From: Halomonas alkalisoli
Lineage (GTDB): Bacteria; Pseudomonadota; Gammaproteobacteria; Pseudomonadales; Halomonadaceae
Length of the DNA: 64,000 nucleotides
Direction of reading: 5' to 3'
Assembly: GCF_021412585.1 (NCBI RefSeq)
Contig: NZ_JAKCMI010000044.1
Location: forward strand, 62,001-126,000
A model generated the notes under the pieces. The model did no database searches and was not told the DNA's origin. It saw nothing but the letters and a program-made list of their open reading frames with translations. The translations under genes and the position numbers were made by a program. Shown one piece after another: positions 63,944-64,000 of this stretch; the first letter of the stretch is position 1, and the number at the start of each line of letters is the position of its first letter.

Positions 63944-64000
63944 TCCGGTGTTCGGGCGGCCGTGCTGTGACGTGGCGGCCCGATGGTGGTAGAACGTATG

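Overview
The window is GC-rich, densely coded proteobacterial chromosome. Its gene content points to a halophilic gammaproteobacterium of the Halomonas type (inference). The main reasons are a complete ectoine/hydroxyectoine breakdown locus (enuR, doeA, doeB, doeX, doeC, doeD, eutB, eutC), a BetT-type choline transporter, a GH13 alpha-glucosidase whose catalytic residues fall at the same numbers as those of the known Halomonas alpha-glucosidase, and two SulP carriers. No rRNA, tRNA, CRISPR array, insertion sequence or prophage was seen.

Layout. 1-1290: end of serC and a divergent dihydroorotate-dehydrogenase-like gene. 1332-5023: an ECF sigma factor / zinc anti-sigma hub. On one side it carries a methyltransferase fused to a MerC-like membrane domain, and on the other a paralogous methyltransferase and a periplasmic cupin. 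The two sides are read from mirror-image GGAAC-N17-CGTC promoters. 5192-9555: YjbQ, a SulP carrier and BetT with a BetI-like operator. 10012-13306: a TRAP transporter. 13376-20646: a BaeSR-type envelope-stress operon (membrane fusion protein, RND pump, BaeS, BaeR) followed by a Spy-like periplasmic protein. The pump and spy-like genes share TGCA direct repeats with an 11-bp period. 20742-27815: a ThuEFGK-type alpha-glucoside uptake operon with an alpha-glucosidase and a LacI repressor. 27989-32829: LysO-like exporter, DUF3108 protein, pncB-pncA and a GhrA-like reductase.

32856-50205: the ectoine catabolic region. EnuR is divergent from doeABX, with a perfect 14-bp inverted repeat between them. 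Between doeX and doeC sits a four-gene run that the known pathway does not need: nitrilase-family amidase, ATP-grasp ligase, C45/AAT-type Ntn hydrolase and a large Orn/Lys/Arg-type decarboxylase. After eutBC comes a HAD-family dehalogenase-like gene.

50484-53831: a large protein joining a tubulin-tyrosine-ligase-type ATP-grasp domain, a PqqD-like domain and a degenerate HprK-like domain. It converges on a second sigma/anti-sigma pair. 53963-57580: a YnjBCD-type ABC transporter. 57831-63943: an unusual acidic-repeat cytochrome c, an NfeD/stomatin pair, an EamA exporter and a second SulP gene with a long untranslated leader.

The strongest candidates for something undescribed are the four-gene amide/amine module inside the ectoine locus, the TTL-PqqD-HprK fusion, and the self-regulated ECF/twin-methyltransferase hub.
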